Assembly: GCA_019359095.1 (NCBI GenBank) | Contig: JAHHHZ010000017.1 | Location: 310,001-374,000, forward strand | Reading direction: 5' to 3' | DNA length: 64,000 nucleotides | From: Pleurocapsa minor HA4230-MV1 | GTDB lineage: Bacteria; Cyanobacteriota; Cyanobacteriia; Cyanobacteriales; Xenococcaceae | Notes under the pieces: generated by a model | Database searches by the model: none | Told to the model about the DNA's origin: nothing | The model's input: the letters and a program-made list of their open reading frames with translations, nothing else | In this document: one piece after another, positions 35,412 to 45,260 of the stretch | Numbering within the stretch: the first letter of the stretch is position 1 | How the letters are laid out: each line of letters opens with the position of its first letter | Position numbers and translations under genes: made by a program

Positions 35412-35804
35412 ATGCTTTATTTTAACTCAAAAATGTTATCTGAATCACATAATCGAGCATATCAGGATTTCTTGACTTTGTTAATTAAATTTGTGCAAGA
35501 ACTATCCAAGCAAGAGCAAAAAATTAATCAATTTGAGATTAAACAAAAATTTCAAGGGTTATTAGAATGGTTTGAACAGAACGTTGCTCAACTTAGTAAC
35601 CAAGATTTAGCACCAGCGCTCGCTTCTCGGTGGCAAGCAGTACAGACTGAAATCTTAAGAGAGTTTAAATTATTATCGACAGATATCTTATTTTTGGCTA
35701 CCTCCCGTCAGCAGGCAACTCAACAGAAAAAACTCAAAAGTATTAATGAGCGTTTGACTAAATTAATTGGTTATTGTCAGATCATGTTAAAAGATCACAA
35801 GTAA
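35412..35804 (+). CDS. patD: PatD-family protein
   Basis: 130 aa, all helical. ALASRWQAVQTEILREFKLL and DILFLATSRQQATQQKKLKS match the PatD family, first described in Anabaena as a regulator of heterocyst frequency. A start at 35433 (MLSESHNR) is possible. Relatives occur in many cyanobacteria, so presence here does not prove heterocysts. Confidence 0.8.
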   Translation: MLYFNSKMLSESHNRAYQDFLTLLIKFVQELSKQEQKINQFEIKQKFQGLLEWFEQNVAQLSNQDLAPALASRWQAVQTEILREFKLLSTDILFLATSRQQATQQKKLKSINERLTKLIGYCQIMLKDHK

Positions 35805-35918
35805 GCAAGTATTAAGAATTGTCTGGTGTAGCTTAAAGAAGCTCAAAGAAATATTAATCACCATTCAGACTCGTGATACTATTGCTGCCAATAATTAATT
35901 AGAGTCAAAATTTAACTA

Positions 35919-36770
35919 GTGAGTCGATTATTAATTCGTCTAGCGATAGGCGCAATCTTCGCAGTTTTTGGCATATTCAACTATTTCACTAATGTTAGCG
36001 AAAATCCGATTACGGGAGAACGGCAAAGAGTGCAGCTTTCTCCTGAACAGGAAGTTGTGATTGGTCGCCAGTCAGCACCACAGATGGCAGCACAGCACGG
36101 CAACCTCTATCCCGATCGAATCTTACAAGACTATATAGATGAAGTAGGAAATCGAGTTATTCAGAATTCGGTAGCCAAAAATTCAGCTTATCCTTTTGAG
36201 TTTCATCTTTTGCGCGATCCCCAAACGATTAATGCTTTTGCCCTACCTGGAGGGCAAGTGTTTCTGACCGCAGCTTTACTGAGTAAATTAAATTCTGAAG
36301 CACAGCTAGCAGGGGTTTTGGGTCATGAAGTTGGTCATGTGATTGGTAGACATGGTGCAGAACATTTAGCCAAACAACAGCTAGGGAGTGCCTTAGTCAA
36401 TGCAGTAGGAGTTGCCGCCAGCGATAGTCCTGGTAGTGGTAGACAGGCAGCAATTTTAGCCCAGGCGGTAAATCAAATGGTCAACCTCAAATATGGTCGA
36501 GAAGACGAATTAGAAAGCGATCGCCTGGGATTTCAATTTATGACTGAAGCGGGTTATAACCCTGTAGGCATCGTTGAGTTAATGAAAATTCTTGATTCTG
36601 CTAGAGGTGATGCAGGAGGACAGCCAGAGTTTATGAGTACTCACCCCAATCCAGGAAATCGAATTGAGAAATTAATTGCCATCATTAACCAGACTTTCCC
36701 CAATGGTGTTCCCCCTCAACTACAGCAAAATCAAGACCGTTTTGCCAGAGTAGTTGGCGATCGCCTTTAA
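35919..36770 (+). CDS. M48-family metallopeptidase
   Basis: 283 aa from GTG. An N-terminal hydrophobic segment (LIRLAIGAIFAVFGIFNYF) suggests membrane anchoring or export. The zinc motif GHEVGHVIGRHG (HExxH) is at about residues 139-150; the third ligand Glu lies in YGREDELESDRLG. It resembles the BepA/Oma1-type quality-control proteases. Confidence 0.92.
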   Translation: MSRLLIRLAIGAIFAVFGIFNYFTNVSENPITGERQRVQLSPEQEVVIGRQSAPQMAAQHGNLYPDRILQDYIDEVGNRVIQNSVAKNSAYPFEFHLLRDPQTINAFALPGGQVFLTAALLSKLNSEAQLAGVLGHEVGHVIGRHGAEHLAKQQLGSALVNAVGVAASDSPGSGRQAAILAQAVNQMVNLKYGREDELESDRLGFQFMTEAGYNPVGIVELMKILDSARGDAGGQPEFMSTHPNPGNRIEKLIAIINQTFPNGVPPQLQQNQDRFARVVGDRL

Positions 36771-36825
36771 CTGAAATAGGAAATAGGAAAGGGCTATAAA
36801 TGCAAACCCGTTATTAAATTTAACT

Positions 36826-37371
36826 ATGGATATAATTACTATTTATTGGATTGTCTTAGCTGTCATGGCAATTGGGGTCATCGGGTCAATGATTCCTGGA
36901 CTTCCTGGCAGCAGTATTATTTTAGCGGCGATTGTAGGTTGGAGTATCTTCACAGGTTTTGCTGGCATAGGCTGGCCAATGATTTTAATCTTTGTGGTCT
37001 TAATTCTCAGCGCAGGAGTGGAATATTTGGCGTTATATTTTGGCGCAAAACAGTCTGGGGCGAGTAAATGGAGTCAGTATGGTGCGATCGCGGGGATGGT
37101 CTTAGGCTTTGTGGGTTTACTACCAGCTTTGCCCTTTGGCGGGCCTTTAATCGGCGTATTGTTGGGTGCAATTATCGGCGCTTTTGTCGGGGAATATGCT
37201 TATCGTAGCAATCTTGAAGGTTCAGAACGGATGCAGCAGGCACTAAAAGCAAGTGCAGGTGTTGTGGTTGCCTCTTTAATTGGTAACCTGATTGAAGCAT
37301 TGCTAGCAGCTTTAGCCGTAGCCATATTTATTTATTCCACCTGGTCGTTTGTGTTTATTGGCAGCAGTTAG
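36826..37371 (+). CDS. DUF456 family membrane protein
   Basis: 181 aa with about five hydrophobic helices and repeated glycine-rich segments (GLPGSSIILAAIVGW, LPFGGPLIGVLLGAIIGAFV) typical of DUF456. Function unknown. It lies 55 bp downstream of the M48 protease and may be co-transcribed with it. Confidence 0.88.
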   Translation: MDIITIYWIVLAVMAIGVIGSMIPGLPGSSIILAAIVGWSIFTGFAGIGWPMILIFVVLILSAGVEYLALYFGAKQSGASKWSQYGAIAGMVLGFVGLLPALPFGGPLIGVLLGAIIGAFVGEYAYRSNLEGSERMQQALKASAGVVVASLIGNLIEALLAALAVAIFIYSTWSFVFIGSS

Positions 37372-37465
37372 CAGACAGCAGGCAAAAGCGATCCACAATT
37401 TTTAGAGAACCGCTAGAATCAATATATATTAAGCATTAGTTATTTGGTGCGAACAAGATATTTTT

Positions 37466-38653
37466 ATGAGCGCAACAAGAATTTGTATTGTCGGTGGTGG
37501 TTTTGGTGGTCTTTATACGGCTTTGCGCCTGAGTGAATTTCCCTGGCAAAGTGCAGACAAGCCAGAAATAACTCTGATCGATCAAAGCGATCGCTTTTTG
37601 TTTTCGCCTTTGCTCTATGAATTGATTACCGAAGAGATGCAGAGTTGGGAGATTGCCCCACCTTTTGCCGAACTCTTGGCAAATACAGGCATTATTTTTC
37701 AGCAGGGTAGCGTTACTGAAATTGACATCGAAGGGAAGCAAGTTACTCTACACAACGAGCAAAAAATCGACTACGACAAGCTAGTGCTTTCTACGGGGGG
37801 GAGAACTCCTGTCGAGTCCACCCCAGGCGCAAAAGACTATGCTCTACCATTTCGTTCCCTTAATGATGCTTATCGTCTTCAAGAAAAGTTGAGGCTATTG
37901 GAGGAAAGCGATCGCGATCGAATTCGGATTGCCGTAGTTGGCGGTGGCTACAGTGGCGTGGAGTTGGCCTGTAAGCTGGCGGATCGCTTAGGTGAAAAGG
38001 GCAGAATTCGCATTATTGACCGAGGAACGCAAATTCTGAAAGATAGTTCTGAATTTAATCGAGAAACGGCGATTAAAGCCCTGGAAAAAAATCAAATCTG
38101 GCAAGATTTAGAAACCGAAGTCGAGCAAGTTACCTCAGACAGTATTACTCTAATTTATAAAGGTCAACCTGATACGATTCCCGTCGATTTAGTTTTATGG
38201 ACTGTCGGCAACCGCGTTTCTGAATTAATCAGTAAACTTCCTCTGCCACAAAATGAGCAAGGATTATTAGAAATTGAGCCTACTTTACTAGTTAAAGGAA
38301 GAGAAGATATTTTTGCCTTGGGAGATGCTGCCAACAGTTACGATGGCGACGGCAAACCTCTACCTGCTACAGCTCAAGTAGCTTTTCAGCAGTCTGATTA
38401 CTGTGCTTGGAATATTTGGGCATCGGCAACTAATCGTCCTTTATTGTCTTTCCGTTATCAGCCTTTGGGGGAAATGATGACCTTGGGTACAGACAACGCT
38501 ACAATCAGCGGTTTAGGTTTAAAATTAGATGGCCCGATGGCGTATGTGGCTAGGCGTTTGATCTATTTATATCGTTTACCAACCTTGAAACATCAGTTAA
38601 CTGTCGGGTTTAATTGGATTACTCAGCCTATAGTTGAACTGTTGTCGTCTTAA
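37466..38653 (+). CDS. Type II NAD(P)H dehydrogenase (NDH-2)
   Basis: 395 aa. FAD-binding GGGFGGLYTALRL at the N-terminus, NAD(P)H-binding GGGYSGVELACKL at about residue 155, and IFALGDAAN near 290. A C-terminal amphipathic region (LKHQLTVGFNW) is consistent with membrane association. It reduces plastoquinone or a related quinone without proton pumping. The acyltransferase gene starts 7 bp downstream. Confidence 0.9.
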   Translation: MSATRICIVGGGFGGLYTALRLSEFPWQSADKPEITLIDQSDRFLFSPLLYELITEEMQSWEIAPPFAELLANTGIIFQQGSVTEIDIEGKQVTLHNEQKIDYDKLVLSTGGRTPVESTPGAKDYALPFRSLNDAYRLQEKLRLLEESDRDRIRIAVVGGGYSGVELACKLADRLGEKGRIRIIDRGTQILKDSSEFNRETAIKALEKNQIWQDLETEVEQVTSDSITLIYKGQPDTIPVDLVLWTVGNRVSELISKLPLPQNEQGLLEIEPTLLVKGREDIFALGDAANSYDGDGKPLPATAQVAFQQSDYCAWNIWASATNRPLLSFRYQPLGEMMTLGTDNATISGLGLKLDGPMAYVARRLIYLYRLPTLKHQLTVGFNWITQPIVELLSS

Positions 38654-38660
38654 TCTTTCG

Positions 38661-39854
38661 ATGTCCGATCCTAAATTTATCCCGCCTCAGCAAAACCCTC
38701 TGCTGGTTCGCTTAGCTCAAAGTATATTTTATCTAGTAACTTACCTGGCTTTCAAGTTTAGCCTCATAGTATCTGAAGAGGATCTAGCAAAGGTAAGGGC
38801 GATCGCTTGTGATCGAGTCGTCTATCTACCCAATCATTCCAACCTAGATGATGGTGTTGCAGTGTTTCAATTGTCTGCACGCATCGGACAGTTGTTTCAT
38901 TACGTAGTGGCGATTGAGGCTTTTCAAGGTGTAGTTGGCAAGTTAATACAGCTGGTTGGCGCTTATTCCCTGCGTCGAGGCGTAGGCGATCGCTCTAGCG
39001 TCATACAAACCCTCACAATACTCCAGCAACCCCAATGTAAGCTAGTAATTTTTCCTGAAGGGGGTTGTTCCTATCAAAATGATACTGTGATCCCGTTTCG
39101 CACTGGGGCAATTGAGCTATCTTTTAAGGCACTAGAAAAGTTAGTTAAACAAGAAAATACAGTCCCCGACTTTTATTTAGTACCTGTTAGCTTAAAATAC
39201 TGTTACCCCAAAGCTACAAACAAACAAATTGACCAAGCTCTTACTCGTCTAGAACATGCTTTAGCTCTTAAAGCGATTCAGGACGATCGTTACTCTCGTT
39301 TAAGGGCGATCGCCGAAAAAGTCTTAACTAGTCTTGAGACGGAATATCATGTTGCTGTCGAGCAAACCGACTGGAATCAACGCTGTCAAAATCTGAGAAA
39401 ACAAATGCTGGGCTACTGTGAAGCAAAATTAGCCATAGCTACCAAAAATCAATTAGGCGATCGCGAAGCCAATCGCGAACGAGTTTATCGAGTACAGTCT
39501 ATTCTACGCAACCTGAGCGATCCAGATCAAAAAGCAGCTATAGACTATGAACACCTCTACCTAACTACCGTTCGGCTACTCAATTTTGATGCCATCTATG
39601 ATGGCTACGTGGCAGAAAAACCGACAATCGAAAGATATTTCGCCACAATAGATCGTTTAGAAAGAGAAGTTTTTAAAATTGATCGACCGAAATTTAAAGG
39701 ATGGCGAGAAATCACCGCTAAAATAGGTACGCCAATTAATCTCAAAAATTATTGGCAAAAATATCACAGCGATCGACCCTCAACTTCACGCGAACAAATC
39801 ATCAATCACCTAACTGAAATTGCTCAGCAGGAAGTCCAGGCTAATCTCAGCTAA
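38661..39854 (+). CDS. PlsC-like 1-acylglycerol-3-phosphate acyltransferase family protein
   Basis: 397 aa from ATG 38661 (an upstream in-frame start overlaps the NDH-2 gene). The acyltransferase motif HX4D is NHSNLDDG, and FPEGGCSY is motif III. About 200 C-terminal residues beyond the core domain have no clear assignment. It probably acylates a lipid precursor at the membrane. Confidence 0.85.
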   Translation: MSDPKFIPPQQNPLLVRLAQSIFYLVTYLAFKFSLIVSEEDLAKVRAIACDRVVYLPNHSNLDDGVAVFQLSARIGQLFHYVVAIEAFQGVVGKLIQLVGAYSLRRGVGDRSSVIQTLTILQQPQCKLVIFPEGGCSYQNDTVIPFRTGAIELSFKALEKLVKQENTVPDFYLVPVSLKYCYPKATNKQIDQALTRLEHALALKAIQDDRYSRLRAIAEKVLTSLETEYHVAVEQTDWNQRCQNLRKQMLGYCEAKLAIATKNQLGDREANRERVYRVQSILRNLSDPDQKAAIDYEHLYLTTVRLLNFDAIYDGYVAEKPTIERYFATIDRLEREVFKIDRPKFKGWREITAKIGTPINLKNYWQKYHSDRPSTSREQIINHLTEIAQQEVQANLS

Positions 39855-39912
39855 ATTAATTACTGATGTTAAGCACCTGCTAATTTACTCTATAGTTTTT
39901 GCGTTGGGGTTT

Positions 39913-40105
39913 TGCCCTAAAGGATATGCCCTAAAGGACTAGCTTCGCGTCGCGTAGCGGTATCTCCAACTATGCGACTTGTCCTAAAGGATACTGCTCC
40001 GCATATGCCGCTTAGTTCGGTAGACAAGTGCTTTAGCACTAGCTTCGCGTCGGGAATTAGGGACTTGGGGCAATAATTATCTCCCTATCTCCCTATCTCC
40101 CTACA
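39913..40105. repeat. Cluster of CCTAAAGGA/GCTTCGCGTCG palindromic modules plus CTCCCTAT tandem repeat
   Basis: GCCCTAAAGGA occurs at 39914 and 39928, GTCCTAAAGGA at 39981. GCACTAGCTTCGCGTCG or its variants occur at 39938 and 40037. A CTCCCTAT tandem repeat lies at 40081-40104. The modules resemble those nested in the MITE family. No ORF. Confidence 0.65.
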
Positions 40106-40148
40106 TAATTGTAATTACTAACTTTTTTCTGCCTAACGTCAGTTAATC

Positions 40149-40871
40149 ATGCAAATATTAGACCAATTACCCCGCGAGTCTCTACCCAAAGTCATTTTTT
40201 TTGATGCTATGGGTACTTTATTCGATCTAAAAACTAGTGTCGGGGAAATATACCATCAATATGCCCATCAATATGGTGTAGAAATAGATGCAGAACAGAT
40301 AGAACAGGCTTTTGCAAATAGCTTTAAATCTGCCCCTCCATTAGGATTTTCGCCTAATGAACTAACAATAATTAAGCAACAGGAATTTGACTGGTGGAAA
40401 CAAGTAGTATCAGCAACTTTTGAGCAGTTAGAGGTATTAGAAAACTTTAGCGATTTTAATGCTTTTTTTAGGGAAATATATCTTTATTTTGGGACGAAAG
40501 ATCCTTGGTATGTATTTCCTGATACTGTTAATTGTTTAACTAAATGCAGCGATCGCAAAATTGAATTAGGCGTTATTTCTAATTTTGACAGTCGCTTAAT
40601 AAAAGTACTGAATCTCTTAGATCTAGATCAGTTTTTTACTAGTATTACCATTTCTTCAGTGGCGGGATTTGCCAAGCCGAAGTCTAATATTTTCCAGCTC
40701 GCTTTGAGTAAACATAATTTGCCCTCAGACCAAGCATGGCATATTGGCGATAGTCCAACTGAAGATTACGCAGGCGCAAAAAATGCAGGATTAAGCTCAT
40801 TCTGGTTAAATCGCTCAGCCTATTCATTGAATATTGAAAATCAACTACCCAATTTATGGAGTCTGGGATAA
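40149..40871 (+). CDS. HAD-superfamily hydrolase
   Basis: 240 aa. Motif I FFDAMGTLF (nucleophile Asp; the second Asp is Met, as in several HAD-IA groups), motif II ISNFD, motif III Lys in GFAKPKSN, and motif IV HIGDSPTEDYAG. A small cap domain lies between motifs I and II. Substrate unknown. Confidence 0.88.
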   Translation: MQILDQLPRESLPKVIFFDAMGTLFDLKTSVGEIYHQYAHQYGVEIDAEQIEQAFANSFKSAPPLGFSPNELTIIKQQEFDWWKQVVSATFEQLEVLENFSDFNAFFREIYLYFGTKDPWYVFPDTVNCLTKCSDRKIELGVISNFDSRLIKVLNLLDLDQFFTSITISSVAGFAKPKSNIFQLALSKHNLPSDQAWHIGDSPTEDYAGAKNAGLSSFWLNRSAYSLNIENQLPNLWSLG

Positions 40872-40946
40872 ACTTGTCAATATATAGTGCTTTATATAGA
40901 CATTTTTAGACATTTTAACAGCGTTTAAGGACACGGGGGATAGTAG

Positions 40947-41846
40947 GTGGATACAGCTAATCAACAGAGAATTCTCGGATATTTTATCGAAGAAGCAAAA
41001 GAACATCTGCAAACATTAGAGCAAGGAATTCTACAGCTAGCTACGTCTGTACAGGATACCGAGACTGTTAACGAAATGTTTCGAGCTGCTCACTCAGTCA
41101 AAGGTGGTGCTGCAATGTTGGGCTACACCAGTATTCAAAAAACTGCTCATCGTCTCGAAGATTCTTTCAAAATATTGAAAGATAATCCTGTTGATGTCGA
41201 CCAAAAGCTAGAAACTTTATTTCTTAACGGTTACGATCATCTTCAAGATTTAATTGAACGTTTAGAAAATTCTGCCGATTTTAAGGATGCTGATGCAGTA
41301 GAAATTTTACAGCAATCAGAATCAAATTTTGCGATCTTAGATCAATATCTCCAGCAGCTACTCTCAGGATCTACTTCGGGTCAAGCAAACGTCCCTCAGC
41401 AAGTGACAAAAATACTCAAGCAAATGCTACAGATATTCAAGCAGCCTGACAGTCCAGAAAGCCGTCAGAAACTGCATTTATGCTGTAGAAGCTTGGGGGA
41501 AATTGCCCCTAGTGAAGCTAACTGGCAAAATCTTATTTCCACTACTCAAACAGCGATCACTAATAAAAAGTATCCCTACAGCACAATTGCTCAGGTAGTT
41601 ATTAAAGAAATCAAGCAGGCTGGCGACTATTTAAATGCTGGTCAGGCAAACAAACTCACGATCAGTAAAAACCTTCAGCAGTTGGCAGCTACGGCAGGCG
41701 GTACTGCTAGTGGTGTTGCTAGTGCTGTTGGTGCTGGCACAGTGAGTATTCCCACAGATCCTCAAGGTGCTGCGATCGCTTTACTTAAAACATTCAACAA
41801 ACAGCAAATCATGCAAATATTTCAGATTATTAAGACCCGTCTCTAA
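40947..41846 (+). CDS. Hpt-domain phosphotransfer protein
   Basis: 299 aa from GTG. The N-terminal Hpt domain carries the phosphorylatable His in AAHSVKGGAAMLGY (about residue 49). There is no kinase or CheW domain, so it must receive phosphate from a kinase encoded elsewhere. The second half is helical with a Gly/Ala-rich segment (AATAGGTASGVASAVGAGTV). No partner kinase is adjacent. Confidence 0.87.
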   Translation: MDTANQQRILGYFIEEAKEHLQTLEQGILQLATSVQDTETVNEMFRAAHSVKGGAAMLGYTSIQKTAHRLEDSFKILKDNPVDVDQKLETLFLNGYDHLQDLIERLENSADFKDADAVEILQQSESNFAILDQYLQQLLSGSTSGQANVPQQVTKILKQMLQIFKQPDSPESRQKLHLCCRSLGEIAPSEANWQNLISTTQTAITNKKYPYSTIAQVVIKEIKQAGDYLNAGQANKLTISKNLQQLAATAGGTASGVASAVGAGTVSIPTDPQGAAIALLKTFNKQQIMQIFQIIKTRL

Positions 41847-41938
41847 CTGGTAATATTGAACCAAAGACATAGATTTGATAATTTAATGTATGTCATAATA
41901 AAAGCTTATAATGTAAGTTTTTTAAGTGATAATTAGCT

Positions 41939-42214
41939 GTGTTTCAATTTGCTTTAAATTCCGCTATTCTATTCAAACCATTACTGCTTCAACTTCGTGT
42001 AGTTGGAGCTTTTTCCATTTTGAGCCTTTGTACTTGGAGTTTAATTAGCTGCATTTTGGATGTAATCGCTCAAGCTAAAAAAATGCATCAAATTCCCTGT
42101 AGTAAGTGTCGCTTTTTTACAGGAGACTATCGTCTCAAATGTACGATCAATCCTTCGGTAGCTAATACAGAGCAGGCGATTGGCTGTGGTGACTATCACC
42201 ATCATAATTACTAA
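41939..42214 (+). CDS. Small Cys-rich hypothetical protein
   Basis: 91 aa from GTG. A hydrophobic N-terminal half is followed by CSKCRFFTGDYRLKCTINP and GCGDYHHH, four to five cysteines and a His cluster that could hold a metal. The Cys-rich tail resembles small conserved cyanobacterial proteins of unknown function. It is convergent with, and directly abuts, the RNase III gene; the two stop codons share TTAATTAG-type sequence. Confidence 0.65.
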   Translation: MFQFALNSAILFKPLLLQLRVVGAFSILSLCTWSLISCILDVIAQAKKMHQIPCSKCRFFTGDYRLKCTINPSVANTEQAIGCGDYHHHNY

Positions 42215-43180
42215 TTAGTTTGCTGGCTCATTTTCACCAATTAGCTCATAGTATTTTTCTCGACCTTCATTGTATTGATTATTAGAATAGTTCATCACTT
42301 TATGAATAATCCATTTTTGCGGTTTACCGTCTTTAAGGAGTAAAGCGATCGCTGTAGCCATAATTTCATCATCGTCAAGACAGTCTTGAGCAAAGTAAGC
42401 ACTGGTTTTACGGAAGCTAGATTTACTGTTTTCGCTGTCAAGATGTAGATATATTTTTGCGAGTAAAGTTTTATATGACTTAGGTTTTATCTGTTCAGCA
42501 AACATAGCTGACCAAGTAGGATCAGATAATTTCAGGTAATTACTCTGACTTTCTTTAGCAGTAAGTTTTCGAGCCAAAGATTTTAAAATATTGGGACTTG
42601 CTAGATGAATCTGTTTATATAAATAATCAACGACAACCGTTTGAAGTAAAGTATCTCCTAAAAACTCAATATGTTTATCCGAGGGAGCATGTTCTAATTC
42701 AGGCTTGAGATAACGTTTGAGGGATGGCACGATTAACCGTTTTTGTAGCCAATTGCGTGTCTGCGCAAAACCGCGATCTATAAATATTGCACCGATTAAA
42801 GCTTTGCAAGCCTGTTCAAAGGGATTACTTTGCTTGACTCGTAAACGATGACGTTCTTCTTTAAGATCCAAAAATGGATAAAATTCGCCTAGCTGTAAAT
42901 CGTACCAAAAATTAGTTAGTCTTTCTGATTCGGTTAACTTACTCACCAATGCCTTTTGTTTTCCTACCTGAAAGTGAGAAAAATTCCAATAAATGTAGTC
43001 AACCAAAACTAAATTAAGAATTGCCTCCCCTAAAAGTTCCAAACGCTGATTGTTAATTTCAGGCTCATCAATTAGCTTGGCATAGGAAGAATGAATCAAT
43101 GCTAGGCGAAGAGTTTGATCGTATTTAAAATTGATGCCAATCTTGTTCTCGATTTGTGATGGTTCCCAATTATTATTCAT
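42215..43180 (-). CDS. Tandem RNase III-domain protein with degenerate first active site
   Basis: 321 aa with two RNase III-like units. Unit 1 has the signature NNQRLELLGEAIL (43-55) and KALVSKLTESERLTNFWYDL (76-95). Unit 2 has SDKHIEFLGDTLL (167-179) and KSLARKLTAKESQSNYLKLS (200-219). The parallel is clear by eye. In unit 1 the signature Asp is Glu (E52), and the late catalytic pair in the usual ADxxEALIG is replaced (EQACKALIG at 122-130). Unit 2 keeps E172 and D176. No dsRNA-binding domain is visible. Bacterial RNase III normally has one such domain and dimerises; here the pair could form an intramolecular dimer. It is not the usual rnc product. Confidence 0.75.
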   Translation of the reverse strand: MNNNWEPSQIENKIGINFKYDQTLRLALIHSSYAKLIDEPEINNQRLELLGEAILNLVLVDYIYWNFSHFQVGKQKALVSKLTESERLTNFWYDLQLGEFYPFLDLKEERHRLRVKQSNPFEQACKALIGAIFIDRGFAQTRNWLQKRLIVPSLKRYLKPELEHAPSDKHIEFLGDTLLQTVVVDYLYKQIHLASPNILKSLARKLTAKESQSNYLKLSDPTWSAMFAEQIKPKSYKTLLAKIYLHLDSENSKSSFRKTSAYFAQDCLDDDEIMATAIALLLKDGKPQKWIIHKVMNYSNNQYNEGREKYYELIGENEPAN

Positions 43181-43342
43181 TGCTAATGTTGAAGTGATTC
43201 CCTGTTAACAAGACTACCTAAGATATATCGGCTAATGACAAAACTATAGAATATAGATAGATCTAATCCCACCGCTAATCGATAAAGTTATGGTTTCTGT
43301 ATTTAAATGGTCGATCGCCGATTGGCATGAACTTAATCGAGA

Positions 43343-43363
43343 TAATTAGTAATCAGTAATCAC
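43343..43363. repeat. Heptamer repeat TAATNAG overlapping the lipA stop codon
   Basis: TAATTAG, TAATCAG and TAATCAC in tandem; the TCA in the last unit (43360-43362) is the complement of the lipA TGA stop. Confidence 0.7.
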
Positions 43364-44271
43364 TCTTCTCCTGCATGATAAGAACTTCTAACCAATGGTG
43401 CAGAACGAACATGAGAAAACCCCAGATCTTGAGCTATTGCTCCTAAACGAGTAAATTCATCAGGAGTCCAATATTTGACTACAGGAAGATGAGCCAAAGA
43501 AGGACGCATATATTGACCGAGAGTAAGGCGATCGCATTTAATTTGCCGTAAATCTTTTAAAGTCTGAATTACCTCTGCTTCTGTCTCTCCTAACCCCAAC
43601 ATCAAACCTGATTTAGTAGCAATACTGGAGTCTATTTCTTTGACGAAGCGTAAAACATTAAGCGAGCGATCGTATTTTGCACCTCGTCTAACAGGTGCTT
43701 GTAAACGGGGAACAGTCTCTAAATTGTGATTGTAGCAAACAGGTTTGGCTGTGACGACGGTTGCCACTCGCTGCTGTTGACTAATATCTGCCGATTTACC
43801 ACTCCAAAAATCGGGGGTTAGTACTTCAATTTGAGTTGATGGATTTTCTTGGCGTATAGCTGTCATCACTCTCACAAACCAAGCTGCACCGCCATCATCT
43901 AGATCGTCCCTCGCAACAGAGGTTAACACCACGTAGCGTAAGCCTAATAATTTAACAGCATCAGCTACCTTTTTTGGCTCATCAGGATCGAGAATCATCG
44001 GTGCATGACCCTTTTCTACCTGACAAAAAGCACAAGCGCGAGTACAAGTCTGACCCATTAATAAGAAAGTGGCAGTCCGATTGCTGTAGCATTCTCCACG
44101 ATTAGGACATCTTCCTTCTTCACAGATAGTATGAATGTCTCTCTGTTTAATAATTTTCTGTACGGTAGACAGTTCACTTGCCTTACCGATAGGTCGCTTT
44201 AACCACGCAGGTAAAGAAGTCGCTTCAGTATGCCAATGGTTTTTGGTTGAAGAATGTGCAGAGTGATTCAT
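43360..44271 (-). CDS. lipA: Lipoyl synthase
   Basis: 303 aa radical-SAM enzyme. The auxiliary cluster motif [12 protein letters not shown] precedes the SAM motif CTRACAFC, and the C-terminal RSSYHAGE provides the conserved Ser. It inserts sulfur into protein-bound octanoate to make lipoyl groups. Monocistronic. Confidence 0.96.
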   Translation of the reverse strand: MNHSAHSSTKNHWHTEATSLPAWLKRPIGKASELSTVQKIIKQRDIHTICEEGRCPNRGECYSNRTATFLLMGQTCTRACAFCQVEKGHAPMILDPDEPKKVADAVKLLGLRYVVLTSVARDDLDDGGAAWFVRVMTAIRQENPSTQIEVLTPDFWSGKSADISQQQRVATVVTAKPVCYNHNLETVPRLQAPVRRGAKYDRSLNVLRFVKEIDSSIATKSGLMLGLGETEAEVIQTLKDLRQIKCDRLTLGQYMRPSLAHLPVVKYWTPDEFTRLGAIAQDLGFSHVRSAPLVRSSYHAGEE

Positions 44272-44596
44272 AATTTATTGACGATTAGCAAAAGTATTGT
44301 AAATTAGTTATTTTCAAAGTCATTAGTTTTTAATTTTTAGCTCATGTAAAAAGCATTAAGTCAGGCTGATTCAGCTACGTAATACATCATCTAAATTTAA
44401 AGACCGTTTAATTAAAGCGCTTTTGTGGCTTGAAATTAGCACTCGGCGTAAATTACAAAAATAATTATTTATTAGATGTTTTTTCCTGTTATTTTAGTAA
44501 TTCAAAAGGGAACTCTAAACTTGTAACCCAAAACTAACTGTCAAAACCAGTCTAGTCGATATCAGGTATCAAGAGTTAGTCGCTTAGGAGTAAATC
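44272..44596. other. Divergent intergenic region lipA/response regulator
   Basis: 325 bp without an ORF. TAGGAG at 44585-44590 is the ribosome-binding site for the GTG at 44597. No other signal recognised. Confidence 0.5.
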
Positions 44597-45157
44597 GTGT
44601 CAACCCACAAAATTCTAGTTATTGATGATAGTAAAGTCATTAGAATGCGAGTCAAAGATATGTTGCCAGAGGGTAATTTTGACATTATTGAAGCCAAAGA
44701 TGGTCTTGAAGGATTCAACTTAATTAGAACAGAAAATCCCAATTTAATTATGTTAGATTTTCTGTTACCAAAAATGAGTGGGTGGGAAGTATATCAAGAG
44801 ATCCAGAAGCAATCACAATATCGCTCAATTCCCTTGGTTTTGATGTCTGGTCGCAAGGAAGAAGTCACCGATAAAATTACTGAGCCTTTTGAATATTTTT
44901 CCTTTGTCGAAAAACCTTTTGATAAAGAACAGCTCATTAATGCGATTCGCGATGCAATGATGAAGGCGAAAAAACAGCCGCAAGCATTGGTTACAGCATC
45001 CCCCAAAGCAGCTAGTGGAGCTAATGCCAATCTTTCTGCCTTAACCGCTGAAATTGAGTATTTAAAGTCTAAAGTTTACCGTCTAGAACAAGAGTCAGAG
45101 CAGATGAAAAAACAGTTTAATCAACTTGTCACTTTTATCAAGCAAAAACTGAGATAA
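44597..45157 (+). CDS. Response regulator with C-terminal coiled coil
   Basis: 186 aa from GTG. The receiver domain (about 5-125) has the acidic pair in IDDSK, the phospho-acceptor Asp in IMLDFLLPK and the Lys in VEKPFDK. After an Ala/Pro linker, residues about 145-186 form a heptad-like coiled coil (LTAEIEYLKSKVYRLEQESE). There is no DNA-binding domain, so the output is probably protein interaction or oligomerisation. Confidence 0.9.
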   Translation: MSTHKILVIDDSKVIRMRVKDMLPEGNFDIIEAKDGLEGFNLIRTENPNLIMLDFLLPKMSGWEVYQEIQKQSQYRSIPLVLMSGRKEEVTDKITEPFEYFSFVEKPFDKEQLINAIRDAMMKAKKQPQALVTASPKAASGANANLSALTAEIEYLKSKVYRLEQESEQMKKQFNQLVTFIKQKLR

Positions 45158-45260
45158 TTTTTGGCGCGACGATGATCTTAAATTGCGATCGCTAACTAAG
45201 AAATCAATTTTTGCTCAATTTTACCGATAATTATTAGACGGCTATTGACACCTGCTAAAG

